DNA of 64,000 nt from Butyricimonas faecihominis (GCF_033096445.1 NZ_AP028155.1:2485880-2549879); one strand, 5' to 3'. Counted from the stretch's first letter, positions 38,901-49,300 are shown. Made by a program: numbers and translations. Notes: generated by a model not told the origin, from the sequence alone.

Positions 38901-39357
38901 ACACCACGGTTACCCCAGGAAGACCGTTTCCGTGAGAATCTTTCACGACACCATTTATCGTCACCGATTTTAAACTATCTGAAACAGGAGACGACAAATA
39001 CCGTTTAATAACAACCACCTTTCCCTGTATCTCATAGGAAAGATTCGTTCCTCTCAACACCTCAGTCAGTATCTTTTCCAAAGGAGCATCTTTAAACACG
39101 GCATCCACCTTATTACTTCCCGCAACATCCGTTACATTGTAAAAAAACGTGATGTCACTCTTTTTCTCTAAAGCCCAGATCACCTCTTCCAACGTCACCC
39201 CCTTCAGCTCCAAGCTCATTCTTGCATGTTGCGCCCGTACATTTGCCGATATTGACATGACGGAACATAATAACAAACACGTACATAATTTCATCATCCT
39301 AAAAATTTTTACATACATTTCCCCGTGGGGAAAGTATTCTTTCCACTTTTTTTTCAT
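35995..39357 (-). CDS. SusC/RagA family TonB-linked importer of locus C, with STN domain
   Basis: This 1120-residue protein has a signal peptide whose hydrophobic core lies at about 22-40, an STN domain (about 45-118), a carboxypeptidase-regulatory-like domain (about 130-215), the TonB-box-like EEVVITG, a plug with KDAAAKAIYGSRAANG and a barrel ending in SFSLQATF. The STN domain ties it to the FecR and sigma genes directly upstream. It is most like the locus A SusC. The gene starts 83 bases after FecR; the gap holds a predicted antisense RNA. Confidence 0.95.
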   Translation of the reverse strand: MKKKWKEYFPHGEMYVKIFRMMKLCTCLLLCSVMSISANVRAQHARMSLELKGVTLEEVIWALEKKSDITFFYNVTDVAGSNKVDAVFKDAPLEKILTEVLRGTNLSYEIQGKVVVIKRYLSSPVSDSLKSVTINGVVKDSHGNGLPGVTVVLKGTTTGVATANDGDFSITIPKRDSVVLVFSFVGMTTKEVVWKGEKTLNVVLLDEVSEMEEVVITGIFTRKAESFTGAATTFKQADLKRMGNQNILQSLKNMDPSFMVMENVDFGSDPNRTPDIQVRGASSLPNVKGEYESNPNQPLFILDGFEATVEKVFDLDMNRVASVTLLKDAAAKAIYGSRAANGVVVIETIQPEKGKLKVSYSGDLNITTPDLSSYDLCNAKEKLQVEWESGRYKAYYPIDEQFSLEQYNAIEREIARGVNTYWLAKPLRTGVGHKHSLYLEGGDDYLRYGVDLSYNKVAGVMKESSRENVAGAITLSYRYNKMIFRNVLSVAFNRADDSPYGSFSEYTKLNPYWSPKDENGNLKRVLGTFQRSYWQTASVYYNPLYNATLGTKNFSKYTEITNNFYMEWQMHKDLKFIGRFGYTQKQDSREDFYPGNHTKFADWTGDNYFKRGSYYIKDGTSKTLKLDATLNYSKQWDKHLLFANLNWNLQQDSYDYHGMEAWGFLNDKVDHVAFAKQYAENGSPSGDETTTREIGLVGAINYSYDNRYLADLSYRLSGSSVYGSDNRWGGFWSAGIGWNMHYESFMSGQEWLKQLKLRASVGYTGSQNFNPYQAMATYKYFTNAEYDNIVGAYLMGMANDKLKWQRTQDINIGVDAQFFGSLTFRFDYYVSNTDNLLVDFDLSGSTGFNTFKENLGEVQNKGFDATLNWRVYNNTEKDAYFTIFGSVSHNKNKIVKISDALTHSNEAQNDDDVNPSKPFTRFEEGQSTSAIWAVRSLGIDPETGDELFLNRKGEKTYEWNINDQVVCGESNPKFQGNFGFNTEYMGFSLNCSFSYKVGGDYYNQTLVDRVENVDIQYNLDRRVFSGTWKNPGDVTFFKRITETPTTTRPTDRFVERQNELSLASLNLGYDFKHLNISKFAERLKLAFYMTDVFRVSSVKTERGLEYPFARTFSFSLQATF

Positions 39358-39446
39358 AACTTTGTCATACAGCTTTAATTAAAAACACTTTATATCAAAG
39401 TGAAAGTTTGAACCGGTGATGTTCGCAGCATCACCTGTTTTTATTT
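39357..39446 (+). ncRNA. Predicted antisense RNA over the SusC leader, locus C
   Basis: TAACTTTG (39357-39364) on the strand opposite SusC overlaps the SusC start. GGTGATG (39415-39421) and CATCACC (39429-39435) form a stem followed by TGTTTTTATTT across the FecR stop. A transcript of about 70 bases from near 39371 is predicted. No clear -33 element is present. Confidence 0.58.
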
Positions 39447-40622
39447 CACCCCTAGAACTATTCGTTTTCCATTTACCTCCACCGTTAACTTATCCGTGGC
39501 CCGCAACACATTCAGAATCGGTGTTATATCTTCGCTACGATCCAGTTTCCCTGCAAAGGCCATATTTTTAATTGACTCATCCAAATAAACCACTTCCATA
39601 TCATACCACCGGGCTAAAGTTTTCATAATATTCTCCAGCCGATCCTGCCGGAAAATAAAATGCCCATTCTTCCACGCCACGAACAAATCCGGATCAACCT
39701 CCCGTACCTGCAATTTTACATTTTCCCGACTCCACTCTGCCTGTTGATTAGGTTTGATCTCTATTTTTTCTTTTTTATCAATCCCCGCAAAAACAGCTAC
39801 TTTTCCTCGCAATAAAGTTGTCTGGACATTCGATTCATCAGGATAAGCCTTCACGTTAAATTCCGTTCCAGTCACAAGTACATCCATATCCTTTGTCTTA
39901 ACAACAAACGGACGTTCCTTAGAAGCGGTCACTTGAAAATACGCTTCTCCCTCCAAAGTAACTTCCCGTTTCTCTCCGACAAATTTTTGAGGATACGTGA
40001 TAACACTCTCCGCATTTAGATATACCCAAGTCCCATCACTCAAAATCAAGTTATATTCCCCTCCCGTGGGAACAATAATTTTATTCATAACCTCTTTATC
40101 TCCTCCCCCTGCATTCCGATTATACTCTATTCGGGAGGAATCATTCACAACCACGATTCCACTTTCTTCCAAAACTTTATTCACATTCTGATTACTCAAT
40201 TCAATCTCTCTTCCATCACCTAAAACCAACAATGCTTTTGCTTTTCCCGGCTCTATCGTTGTCTGAGCTATTTCAGTGACACCAGCCTCTTCTCGTTCGT
40301 TCATCCAGATTCCAATGCCAACAACACACAACACGAAAATGGCCGCAGCATATCCCCAGTGCCAGCGCCTCATCCTCCGCTTACTCCCTAGACCTAACTC
40401 CCGTTCACAAGTAGTCATGTATTTTCTGACATCAATAGACTCCCGTTTCTCTATATATTGCCTTACCCGTTCCCGTTTCACAATCTTATCATAAAGCGAT
40501 TCGTTTCCCGGAGAGGAGTGAATCCACGACTGCAACTCTTCCCTTTCTTCATCACTCAATCCTTCCCAAAGTTGCTTGGCAATTAATTGACAAATTCTCT
40601 TATTTTGCGAAATTACATCCAT
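39441..40622 (-). CDS. FecR-family anti-sigma factor of locus C
   Basis: This 393-residue protein has a cytoplasmic helical N-terminus, one membrane helix (about 90-106), a FecR domain (about 180-285, with GEYNLILSDGTWVYLNAES) and a C-terminal DUF4974 domain (about 318-393). It follows its sigma gene by 109 bases and would control it in response to the STN domain of the locus C SusC. Length and order are normal for Bacteroidota FecR. Confidence 0.93.
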   Translation of the reverse strand: MDVISQNKRICQLIAKQLWEGLSDEEREELQSWIHSSPGNESLYDKIVKRERVRQYIEKRESIDVRKYMTTCERELGLGSKRRMRRWHWGYAAAIFVLCVVGIGIWMNEREEAGVTEIAQTTIEPGKAKALLVLGDGREIELSNQNVNKVLEESGIVVVNDSSRIEYNRNAGGGDKEVMNKIIVPTGGEYNLILSDGTWVYLNAESVITYPQKFVGEKREVTLEGEAYFQVTASKERPFVVKTKDMDVLVTGTEFNVKAYPDESNVQTTLLRGKVAVFAGIDKKEKIEIKPNQQAEWSRENVKLQVREVDPDLFVAWKNGHFIFRQDRLENIMKTLARWYDMEVVYLDESIKNMAFAGKLDRSEDITPILNVLRATDKLTVEVNGKRIVLGVK

Positions 40623-40731
40623 GTTTTCATTTTAATTACATCTATATAACAACTGAAAAAATGAAAACGATGAATCCACATGAAAAAAAATTACAATTTT
40701 AACATTTCTTCCGTATAAAAATGGACAACAA

Positions 40732-41283
40732 TTAATATAAGTCCGTATAATTCAGCAAGAAAAGAAGATAAAAATAATCTTGTAGCAATCCCTTCAACTT
40801 TTTGTAAGCATTTTGCTTTAACGTCCGCACGGAATTTATCGATATTCCCAATTGTTCGGCAATCTCCCCGTTCGAAAGTTCCTGAAGTGATAATAATATA
40901 ACTTTCTTCGATTGCGGTGCAAGCTCGTCAATCGCTTTATAAATCATCGAATACACCTCTTCCTCGATCACGTTATCCCGCAAGTACTCTTCCGACTCCA
41001 ACATTCCTCGTTCCACGTACTGGGACACGATGGAATCGTGTTTCAACTTATTCAAAGCCAAATTCCTCGCCATCGTGTACAAAAAGCCCCTCACCTTATC
41101 CTCCGTCTCGAAGGTCATATCTCCACGCCACAACCGGATAAAACACTCTTGGGCAACGTCAGCCGCCGCCTCCATATCATTCAGGTACTTATCGGCAAAC
41201 ATCACGATGGAAGAGAAATTTCCCTCGAAAAAAGCCTTGAATACCTGCCTGTCCTTATTATTTATCCCAGTTAGTACATCCAT
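40732..41283 (-). CDS. ECF RNA polymerase sigma factor of locus C
   Basis: This 183-residue ECF sigma factor has region 2 (about 12-80, with AADVAQECFIRLW) and region 4 (about 115-165, helix-turn-helix around NGEIAEQLGISINSVRTLK), and a hydrophobic tail (DYFYLLFLLN). A well-formed promoter lies upstream. It would direct transcription of locus C when FecR is triggered. Confidence 0.94.
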   Translation of the reverse strand: MDVLTGINNKDRQVFKAFFEGNFSSIVMFADKYLNDMEAAADVAQECFIRLWRGDMTFETEDKVRGFLYTMARNLALNKLKHDSIVSQYVERGMLESEEYLRDNVIEEEVYSMIYKAIDELAPQSKKVILLSLQELSNGEIAEQLGISINSVRTLKQNAYKKLKGLLQDYFYLLFLLNYTDLY

Positions 41284-41324
41284 GAAGGAGTTTTTACCAA
41301 TAACAACCTACTTAATTATTTTCC

Positions 41325-41355
41325 CAAAAGTAGGAAATATCTTGATAACAGCAAA
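41325..41355 (-). promoter_or_regulatory. Promoter of the locus C sigma gene
   Basis: On the minus strand TTTG (41352-41355), 19 bases, then TACTTTTG (41325-41332) match the Bacteroidota promoter consensus at both boxes. The predicted start leaves a leader of about 35 bases. Confidence 0.7.
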
Positions 41356-41450
41356 AAACAATCATTCACTAAATACATTTACCCACGACTCGTCATTTTC
41401 TATTACGCAAGTATAATTATTATAAGATAATAATGCAAGTATGGTAAACA

Positions 41451-41480
41451 AAACATGGTACCCCACCGAGTACCATGTTT
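41451..41480 (-). terminator. Intrinsic terminator of locus D
   Basis: AAACATGGTAC (41451-41461) pairs perfectly with GTACCATGTTT (41470-41480) around an eight-base loop. On the minus strand it is followed by TGTTT. Confidence 0.75.
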
Positions 41481-41526
41481 GACACCTAAAATGTCACATC
41501 CACAACAATTATCTAAACGAGACTTT

Positions 41527-42690
41527 CTACCGGGCAAAAAGCTCATCCATCTTTTTGGACAAAGCCTCTCCCCGTAAATCCTGCGCAATAATCTTTCCGT
41601 CCTTATCGATAATATACATCCGTGGAATTCCGGTTACCCGGAAACGCTGGGCTATCGGGCAATCGAACTTGTTCAACGTCGAAACGTGGTGCCAGTTCAA
41701 CTCGTTTTTCTCGATGGCATTCACCCACGGTTCTTTCTTCGAATCCAGCGAGACACCGAGAATCTCCAATCCCTGATCGTGATATTTCTTGTAAATCTCC
41801 TTCACGTTAGGCATCTCCGCCATACACGGCCCGCACCACGAGGCCCAGAAATCCAGTAACACGACACGGCCCCGCAAATCATACAAGGACAACTCCCGGC
41901 CACTGGGAGTTGTCGCTTTAAAGTTGGGAGCAACACCCCCAACGCTCACCATACCCATCTCGTCTATTTTCTTTTTCAACTCGATACCCGGTACAGATTG
42001 TTTCACCCGGTCGGTCAACTTATTGTAGAAACCTTGAACTTCTTCAAACGTGTAGTTATCCATCAAATGACTCTCGAAGAAATAAGTCGAGGCATAAGAA
42101 TTACGAGCCGAGTCCATGTAATTATTCACGGCGGCCATCAAAGAACTATCCAGAAGGGCAAACACTCGTTTCAACGAATCCACGGCCACCGGGTCGCTAT
42201 AGTCAGCTTGACTGGCTGCCATCATCTTCCCCAACTGCATAAAGGAAATCGTTGTTTTCAAAGTACTCCCTTTTTCCAAGATCTCCTGTTCCTTATTTCC
42301 CGTGCAAGTCACCGTCACCGAAGTCGTGGGCTTTCCTTTCCACTCTTTCGTAGTCTCCTCAAACATGACATTCATCGGCTCTCCATCCACGATAATCTCC
42401 TTCCTCTTGTCTGTATTATAAACTAATACCATCTTTTGCACCCGATCCACGTTTCCTTTCAACAAGAACGTGAAACCCGGAGCCACCACGGCAGAATCTA
42501 CCGCCCGAAACTCTTTATTCCCAACAATCTCACTCAAATAAATCTTCTTCCCTTCCCCGTTTTCCCAAGTCCCCGCGATCCGGTAAGAAACACCCTTCGA
42601 ACACGACAACACCAACGTGCAACACGCCAGCATGAATATCCCTCTCATCAACATTTTCATCATATTTTGCTTTATTATATTATTCTTCAA
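41527..42690 (-). CDS. TlpA-family thiol-disulfide lipoprotein, last gene of locus D
   Basis: This 387-residue protein has a lipobox LVLSC (Cys30), a DUF4369-like beta-rich N-terminus (about 33-130), a helical linker and a C-terminal redoxin domain (about 245-387) with WASWCGPC (Cys286 and Cys289) and TGIPRMY. The chosen start overlaps the preceding gene by 11 bases; Met10 or Met11 would remove the overlap and still leave a full signal. It is paired with a second TlpA gene just upstream. Both would act on disulfides in the periplasm. Confidence 0.9.
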   Translation of the reverse strand: MKNNIIKQNMMKMLMRGIFMLACCTLVLSCSKGVSYRIAGTWENGEGKKIYLSEIVGNKEFRAVDSAVVAPGFTFLLKGNVDRVQKMVLVYNTDKRKEIIVDGEPMNVMFEETTKEWKGKPTTSVTVTCTGNKEQEILEKGSTLKTTISFMQLGKMMAASQADYSDPVAVDSLKRVFALLDSSLMAAVNNYMDSARNSYASTYFFESHLMDNYTFEEVQGFYNKLTDRVKQSVPGIELKKKIDEMGMVSVGGVAPNFKATTPSGRELSLYDLRGRVVLLDFWASWCGPCMAEMPNVKEIYKKYHDQGLEILGVSLDSKKEPWVNAIEKNELNWHHVSTLNKFDCPIAQRFRVTGIPRMYIIDKDGKIIAQDLRGEALSKKMDELFAR

Positions 42691-43813
42691 ACAACTCGTC
42701 TATCTTTTCCCTCAGCTCTTCTCCCCGCAGGTCTTTGGCAATAATCTTCCCGTCTTTACCGATAATATACAACTTCGGGATGGCCACCACTTGGTACAAT
42801 TTAGCCACCGGACAACGATTCATCCCCTTCAAAGAAGAAACATGATGCCATACCAAACCGGCTCTTTCAATCGCTCTCTCCCAGTTGGCCTTATTATTAT
42901 CCATTGATACCCCCACGATCTCCAAGCCCCGGTCATGATATTTCTCGTAGATAGCTTTCACGTTAGGCATCTCATCCATGCAAGGTCCACACCACGAAGC
43001 CCAAAAATCAATCAACACGATATGCCCCCGCAAATCCTTCAACGCGAGCTTTTTCCCATCAGGGGTAGTCAATTCGAACTCGGGAGCCGGGCTACCGGGA
43101 GCCAACCGTTTCAATTGGGCAATACGCTCTCCCATCTCTTTTCCTTTCTCCGTCTGTTTCACCCGATCCGTAAAACGATCATAAAATGCGGAGATTTGTT
43201 CCAAAGACATCATCCTCAACATATTCACCTCGATAAAAAACGGAGCTACATCACTATCACTGTACGATTTCAAAAAGGCCTCCATCTGATCCTGTTGCTC
43301 TTTCGTAACTCGTTCTATTTCCCGGGCAATAGAATCCCGTTTTTGCCGAGTATCGGCTCTCTTCAACGAAAGTCCCAACCCTCCCAAAGAAAAATTACGG
43401 ATATAATCATCACTCCAAAACTGAATCATCGCTTGCGCTGCGGCCTGATCCCTTGTTTCATTCTCCAACACGTAAGGCCCGGACGGATTCTTGTATGAAT
43501 ACTCGGACTCCTTAATCGTCAGCCGCAAAGGTTTTCCGTCCAAAAAGATCATCCGGAATCCATTCTTCGCATTCATCAACATCGCACATTTCTTCTTGTT
43601 GACTTTCCCGCGTAAAGCAAACGTCCCGTCGGCAGTCACGACCACCGAATCCAAGAACTCGCCCTCGACATTACCATCTTCCAACGTCCGCACGCTAATC
43701 GTCCTGCCGGCACCGTTTTCCCAAACTCCCGTAATATCATACGTGATTTGAGAATAGGCTGTCCCCCAAAGGAGACAACACATCATCAAACTTAAAAATC
43801 CTCTCATCATCAT
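42680..43813 (-). CDS. TlpA-family thiol-disulfide protein of locus D
   Basis: This 377-residue protein has a signal peptide (to about 21, TAYSQ) without a lipobox Cys, a DUF4369-like N-terminal part (about 22-125), a helical middle, and a redoxin domain (about 235-377) with WASWCGPC (Cys275 and Cys278). The segment that usually has a GIP cis-Pro reads VAIPKLY, so the Pro is kept. It is paralogous to the next gene, probably by tandem duplication; one copy is a lipoprotein and this one appears soluble. It lies five bases from the metallohydrolase-like gene. Confidence 0.9.
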   Translation of the reverse strand: MMMRGFLSLMMCCLLWGTAYSQITYDITGVWENGAGRTISVRTLEDGNVEGEFLDSVVVTADGTFALRGKVNKKKCAMLMNAKNGFRMIFLDGKPLRLTIKESEYSYKNPSGPYVLENETRDQAAAQAMIQFWSDDYIRNFSLGGLGLSLKRADTRQKRDSIAREIERVTKEQQDQMEAFLKSYSDSDVAPFFIEVNMLRMMSLEQISAFYDRFTDRVKQTEKGKEMGERIAQLKRLAPGSPAPEFELTTPDGKKLALKDLRGHIVLIDFWASWCGPCMDEMPNVKAIYEKYHDRGLEIVGVSMDNNKANWERAIERAGLVWHHVSSLKGMNRCPVAKLYQVVAIPKLYIIGKDGKIIAKDLRGEELREKIDELFEE

Positions 43814-43818
43814 CTATT

Positions 43819-44769
43819 TTATTCTTTATCAAAATAACCGGCAGGAAGCGGATCGTTCGGGCAGAACGAATTCTGTAAGGCAATCGGATCCATCTCCATC
43901 TTTTTAACTATAAAATCAGCGATCAAGAAAGCTCTCTGTTTCACAATATCGAAACGGGCAAAAATGCGATCCATCTCGCTCTTCGGAGTTGACATCAAGA
44001 AGGAAAGATAATCCCCCAAATCCTCCCCATACTTATGCGGCATAAAAAAACCATAATCAATGAAAGCATTCGCCCCCACGAATCCATTTGTGTACAGGAC
44101 ATAATGGTAAGCGTCAAACTCCCCTTCCGGGTCGGCATTCTCCTCTTCATCGAACATATAAATAACCAAATACGTCACCAAAGCAAAGAACTCATCCGGA
44201 ACCTCCATCGTGTTATATATATTATTCATAATTGCCGTCACGATTCCCGAATTCATGGAATCCCAATCGCTATCCGTGAAAGATTCCATTTTCACACCGA
44301 CATTCGAAACCGCCAAACCATGATTATTCGTCACTAACGTGTTTACCAAATTCGATTTATTATAAGAAGACGTTTTACATATAGAATCTACCAGATAAAT
44401 TTTCTTCGGCAAAAACTTAGCAATAAACGCCTCCGGATAACCGGCAAACACTTTCTCCTGCATAAACGTAACTATTTGTCTCACGTAAGCCTCGCTCCCA
44501 CTTTTCACGGGAGCGTACCAGTAAACCGTCCGCCCGTTCCAAGTAGTATAAAACTCCGTCTGATCAAAATCGTACAGCACGAACGAACCGTATTTCTCGT
44601 ACACGGAATAAATCAACTCTTCCAATGAGCCCTCCTCCCCGCGAGGTAAATCAAAAGGAGGATTCCCCAATTCCGGCATCGGGTTTATTGAATCTTCCGA
44701 TCCACATGAGGCCATTCCCGACAGGAATAGAGCCAACATGATATATATCGCCATTTTTATCGTTTTCAT
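43819..44769 (-). CDS. Metallohydrolase-like lipoprotein lacking the HExxH motif, locus D
   Basis: This 316-residue lipoprotein (Cys22 in GMASC) has the layout of the SusCD-associated zinc metallohydrolase family: FVLYDFDQTEFY near the start, a helix leading to VPDEFF, GFVGANAF, and EDLGDYLSFLMSTPKSEMD near the end. The position expected for HExxH, about 13 residues before the Pro, reads TAIMN, and no HExxH exists elsewhere. It is more distant from the locus B and E members than they are from each other, yet has lost the same motif. Family assignment is by pattern, without a search. Confidence 0.6.
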   Translation of the reverse strand: MKTIKMAIYIMLALFLSGMASCGSEDSINPMPELGNPPFDLPRGEEGSLEELIYSVYEKYGSFVLYDFDQTEFYTTWNGRTVYWYAPVKSGSEAYVRQIVTFMQEKVFAGYPEAFIAKFLPKKIYLVDSICKTSSYNKSNLVNTLVTNNHGLAVSNVGVKMESFTDSDWDSMNSGIVTAIMNNIYNTMEVPDEFFALVTYLVIYMFDEEENADPEGEFDAYHYVLYTNGFVGANAFIDYGFFMPHKYGEDLGDYLSFLMSTPKSEMDRIFARFDIVKQRAFLIADFIVKKMEMDPIALQNSFCPNDPLPAGYFDKE

Positions 44770-44784
44770 CTTTATTTATTGTTT

Positions 44785-46362
44785 TTAATTTCCAACAATT
44801 GTTTCTCTAGAATTATTCGTCATCCCGTCATTGTATTCCGTTTCAGAAAGCGGAATCGGTAATAAATAATTCGGACTTCCCTGTTTCAACACAAATGTCT
44901 TCGACGAAGTCATCGAAGAATAGAATTCATGCTTTACCTCGGGCATCCCCTGCCGACGCATATCCCAGAAACGCATGGCCTCCTCGAAACAAAGCTCCCG
45001 ACGGCGTTCCTCCCAAATAAATTGAATCAAATCCTCCCGAGAAGCAAAATCCGAAACGTTCTTCGCCTGATAAATATCCCGGGAAATCTTCTTTACCCGC
45101 AACTGGTTCAACCAATTAATCGCCGTTTGGCTCACCCCGGTCTCCTTCCGGGCATACGCCTCGGCCAAATTCAGATACACCTCCGGACTCCGCCAACATT
45201 CACGAGCCTCTCCTTTACTCGTTGATAAATAGGGATCCGATTTCATCGGAAGAGCCTGTCCCGAAAAATACTCCGGTCTCAACCGAGTTCCTCCCAGTTT
45301 AAACAACCGGGCAAAATAAACCTCTTTACGTAAATCCCCCTCCTCGTACAAATTTAATAACGCATCGTCTCCCGTCCATGATGTATGGAATCCCAGCGTG
45401 TAATACGAGTAGAATTGAAAAGGTGCCAAATAATTAAACTTATTATCATTCTTACTAAAAAGAAACACCGTCTCGTCAATCGCAATCTGGTTAATCCAGA
45501 ATGTTCCGCCAGAAGCTCCCGGTAATCCGCAAGTCTCCCGATCAACATCATTCAAATCATAGAGTTCATTGCCACCTAGATCGATAAACTCTTCCGAAGT
45601 ACGAATCACCTCCTCCCAGTCCTCTTGGAACAAGGCCACCCGGGATGCCAAGAAATAAATAGCCGCAGGCGTGATCTCCCATTTCGTGTAATTCGTACTC
45701 GCGCTCTCCAGATATTTCTCCGCATTCTTCAAATCCTCATTCATCAGTGCGTAAATCTCTCCCACCGTAGCCCGTTCCGTCGGGCTGACATCCACGACCG
45801 GGGACGTACGTTTGATCACACCCAACTTATTCTTGTTCTCTTCCGACCAAGGTGCGCCATACGTGTTTACAAGACAAAAATAATGATAAGCCCGTAAAGC
45901 ATACGTCTGTGCCGCCAGCTTGCAATAAGTCCCGTATTCATTCGCCTCGTACTTCATGTCCGGCAAAGCATCAACGATAATATTACACGCCAGAATATTC
46001 TTGTAACGGGCATCCCAAAAATTATCCGTGATATACTGGGAATAATCCGCCCACCACGTGTACACCATCTCCCCGTAATCCATGCCGGGATCGAAATCGT
46101 CAATAAACGTCACCTTACTATTGTTATACATCGACTCGTCATAATATAACGGGCCCATCTCCACGTCATCCGTCATCAGATGAATCCATTCGATCTGGGA
46201 CGCAAACTCATCCGGATAACCCTCTCCCAATAATATCGGGACATAATCATTCACCAGTGAAGGAATTAACAAATCATCGGAATCTTCCTTCAAATAATCA
46301 TCACAAGCCGACAAAAACCACGGCAAGAACAAGATTAGAATATATACACTTACTTTTTTCAT
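44785..46362 (-). CDS. RagB/SusD family lipoprotein of locus D
   Basis: This 525-residue lipoprotein (Cys20 in LSACDDYLKEDSDD) has a SusD-like start, TPR-like helices (AQTYALRAYHYFCLVNTYG) and a C-terminal half with PEVYLNLAEAYARK and EERRRELCFEEAMRFWDMRR. It is the surface lid for the SusC upstream (12 bases). The ligand cannot be read from sequence; the neighbouring genes suggest a peptide-like substrate. Confidence 0.93.
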   Translation of the reverse strand: MKKVSVYILILFLPWFLSACDDYLKEDSDDLLIPSLVNDYVPILLGEGYPDEFASQIEWIHLMTDDVEMGPLYYDESMYNNSKVTFIDDFDPGMDYGEMVYTWWADYSQYITDNFWDARYKNILACNIIVDALPDMKYEANEYGTYCKLAAQTYALRAYHYFCLVNTYGAPWSEENKNKLGVIKRTSPVVDVSPTERATVGEIYALMNEDLKNAEKYLESASTNYTKWEITPAAIYFLASRVALFQEDWEEVIRTSEEFIDLGGNELYDLNDVDRETCGLPGASGGTFWINQIAIDETVFLFSKNDNKFNYLAPFQFYSYYTLGFHTSWTGDDALLNLYEEGDLRKEVYFARLFKLGGTRLRPEYFSGQALPMKSDPYLSTSKGEARECWRSPEVYLNLAEAYARKETGVSQTAINWLNQLRVKKISRDIYQAKNVSDFASREDLIQFIWEERRRELCFEEAMRFWDMRRQGMPEVKHEFYSSMTSSKTFVLKQGSPNYLLPIPLSETEYNDGMTNNSRETIVGN

Positions 46363-46374
46363 AACGACCTATTT

Positions 46375-49300
46375 TTAGAAAGACACATTTATCCCAAAAC
46401 TATACGTTGGAAGGGCCGGGATATTCGCACCATTCGTCTCCGGGTCCAGACCTTTCCATTTCTTATCGGCAATCGTGAACAAATTCATCACTTGGAACCG
46501 CACCAGCATACTGGAAACATGCAGAAAATCCAACACGTTCTGTGGTACGCTATAACTTAACGCCACCATTTTCAATTTCAGGAAATCGGCCTTCGCTACC
46601 CGAATGTCGCTGTCATTATACAACCTGTAAGGATTTGAATACCCGGAAATTCCCTCTGAAATATCATACACGCTGCCAGTCTCCGTACCCAAATAATTAT
46701 TCATATCCGTTGAGTTATAAGGAACCGGATAAATCGTGTTATCCCCCGCCTGTTTCCAACACTTCAGCCACTCGTCCGAAAGATTCGTCAAAGGATCGAC
46801 CGTGGAAGAATCGTAAAATTTCGGAAGACGGGACACGCTACCCATGCTGTAAGCGAAATTCAAAGATAACGACAGCACTTTCTTGAACGTCACCTGCGTG
46901 TCAAATCCCCCGGAAAGCTTCGGGAAAATAGAACCGCAATGCACTAACTCCAAATCCTGTCGTGACGCCCGATGCACCTTTTGCTCGTTCTTCGCGTAAA
47001 ACAAAGGATAACCGTTATCCTGATTCAACCCGGCAAAACGATAAGCATACATGGAACCGATAGGTTGCCCTTCCACGGCCAACGTCCCGGCCAGCATCTG
47101 ATCCACCACGGTAGCCATGCTCAAATCATCCCGGTTCGCCAACGTGATCTCGTTCACGTTACGCCCGAAATTAAACCCGAAGCGCCAATCCCAATCCCGG
47201 TTATTCACCAAGTCCAAGTTCACAAATCCCTCGAAACCCTTGTTCACCATTTTCCCCGCATTATAATACAACACGTTTTGCCCCGTGGAGGCCGCCACTT
47301 GTTTCGACATGATCAAATCGGAGGTATTCTTCCGGTAAATATCAAAGCCTCCCTTTACCCGCCCGTCAAACAAAGCGAAATCAACGGCCGCATTCCAAGA
47401 TTTTGTCTTCTCCCAACGCAAATCGGGATTCGGCAACCTTGAAATCTTCGAAACCGGTAACCCAGTCACCCTGTCCCGATCCCCCACCGTAACAATCAGG
47501 TAAGGAGTGGCGCTCTCGTGAATATTCCCTTGGATACCGTAAGAACCCCGGAATGACAAATTATTAATCCATTTTGCATTTTCCAAAAATGATTCATTCG
47601 AGGCAATCCATTTCACGGCAAACGAATAAGTCGGCAACCACCTGTACTTCGGGTCACTACCAAATTTATTGGAACCGTCCGAACGAATATTGGCATTGAA
47701 CACGTACCGGTTATCATAACAATAACTGGCAATCCCGAAGAATGAAGCGACTTGCGTGAACGAATTTGTATTCATCGGTTTATTTCCCCCGTACGTGCTG
47801 ATATAACTCGGTGTCTCCACCGGGCTGAACATCTCCCCGAACTCCGGCACCCAACCGTATCCCGTCGTGGAAACACCTTTATACTCGTTCCGACGAGCCT
47901 CTGTCCCGGCAGCAACCGAAACGTCGTGAACGCCGAACAGATGCGAATAAGACAACATATTACGCAACGTGTAACCGCTTTTGCGAGTACTTCCCTGCGT
48001 CAACATTCCCCCATAAGGTAACTTTGAATCGGAAAACTCCGAGTCGTACTCCGTATAAGCGCCATACTCGTATCCCCGGATTTCAGTCACTTTATACGAT
48101 TGTGCAGTCGCCCAATCCCTCGTATTCGTGTTCCCGGTATGCCACGAGAAGGTACCTTCGTACTTCAACCCTTTCCACAACTTTAACCTCAAAGCCAACA
48201 AAGCGTTAAAATCATCCATCTTGGAAGACTTACCCGTGTTCTTCAACTCTTTCAGAATATTATACCCGATATAATCCCGCCCCGTAATTCCGGCAGCCCG
48301 ATAACTCATGTAATACGAACCGTCCTCGTTATAAGCCGGCATGGTCCGGGTTGTCGAGTAAGCGTAATCAAACGGATTCACCACGGAAGAATACCCCGTG
48401 TTAGAAGTCGTGGCATAATCTATCTTGGCCGTAAAACCCAAATATTCATTATACTCCACGTCAACCTTTGCCAATGCACTGAACTTCTCCGAATCAGACC
48501 CTCGGGCTGCCCCCTCGATATTTGAATACCCCTCTGACACGTAGTATTTCACGGCCTCCGTCCCCCCGCTGACATTCAACGCGTGAGTATGCGTGACATC
48601 CGATCGGAATAACAAGTCAAACCAATCCGTGTTCCTCCTCTGCAACGTCTCCACCTTTTGCTCGAACTCCGCCTGTGAGATTTGCTTGCTCATCAATTGC
48701 TCGTAAGCTGCCTCGTACGTTTCTCCCGTGGGTACACGTCCGAAATTCATATTCGATTCGACCAACTGGCGAGAGAAAAGCACCCGTTCCCGCGAATTCA
48801 TCCGGTGATAATTCTTATAAGATGGCCGGGTATTCAGCGTCAAATTCCCGTTATACGAGATCACCGGACGACCCACCACGCCCTTTTTCGTCGTGATCAC
48901 GATCACCCCGTTGGCCGCCTTCACCCCGTAGATTGCCGTCGCCGAGGCATCCTTCAACACCGTGATCGTCTCGATGTCCTGCGGGTTCAATCCCGCAATG
49001 GCATTACCGATCAAATATTCGGCATCCTCGCTATTTATATCCGAGGCCGTGAACGGCACGTCCTGTTCCAGAATCACCCCGTCAACCACCCAAACCGGGG
49101 ACTTATTTCCATTGATCGTAGCATTTCCCCGGATTCTGATCTTCGGGGTCGCACTCGGTTCCCCGGAAGTGTTCAACACCATCATTCCGGGAATACGCCC
49201 CTGCAACATCTGGTCAATCGACCCGACTCCCTGTACCATAATATCCTTAGCCTTTACCGTAGAAATGGCACTTGCCGATTCCCTCCGGCTAATCGTCTGG

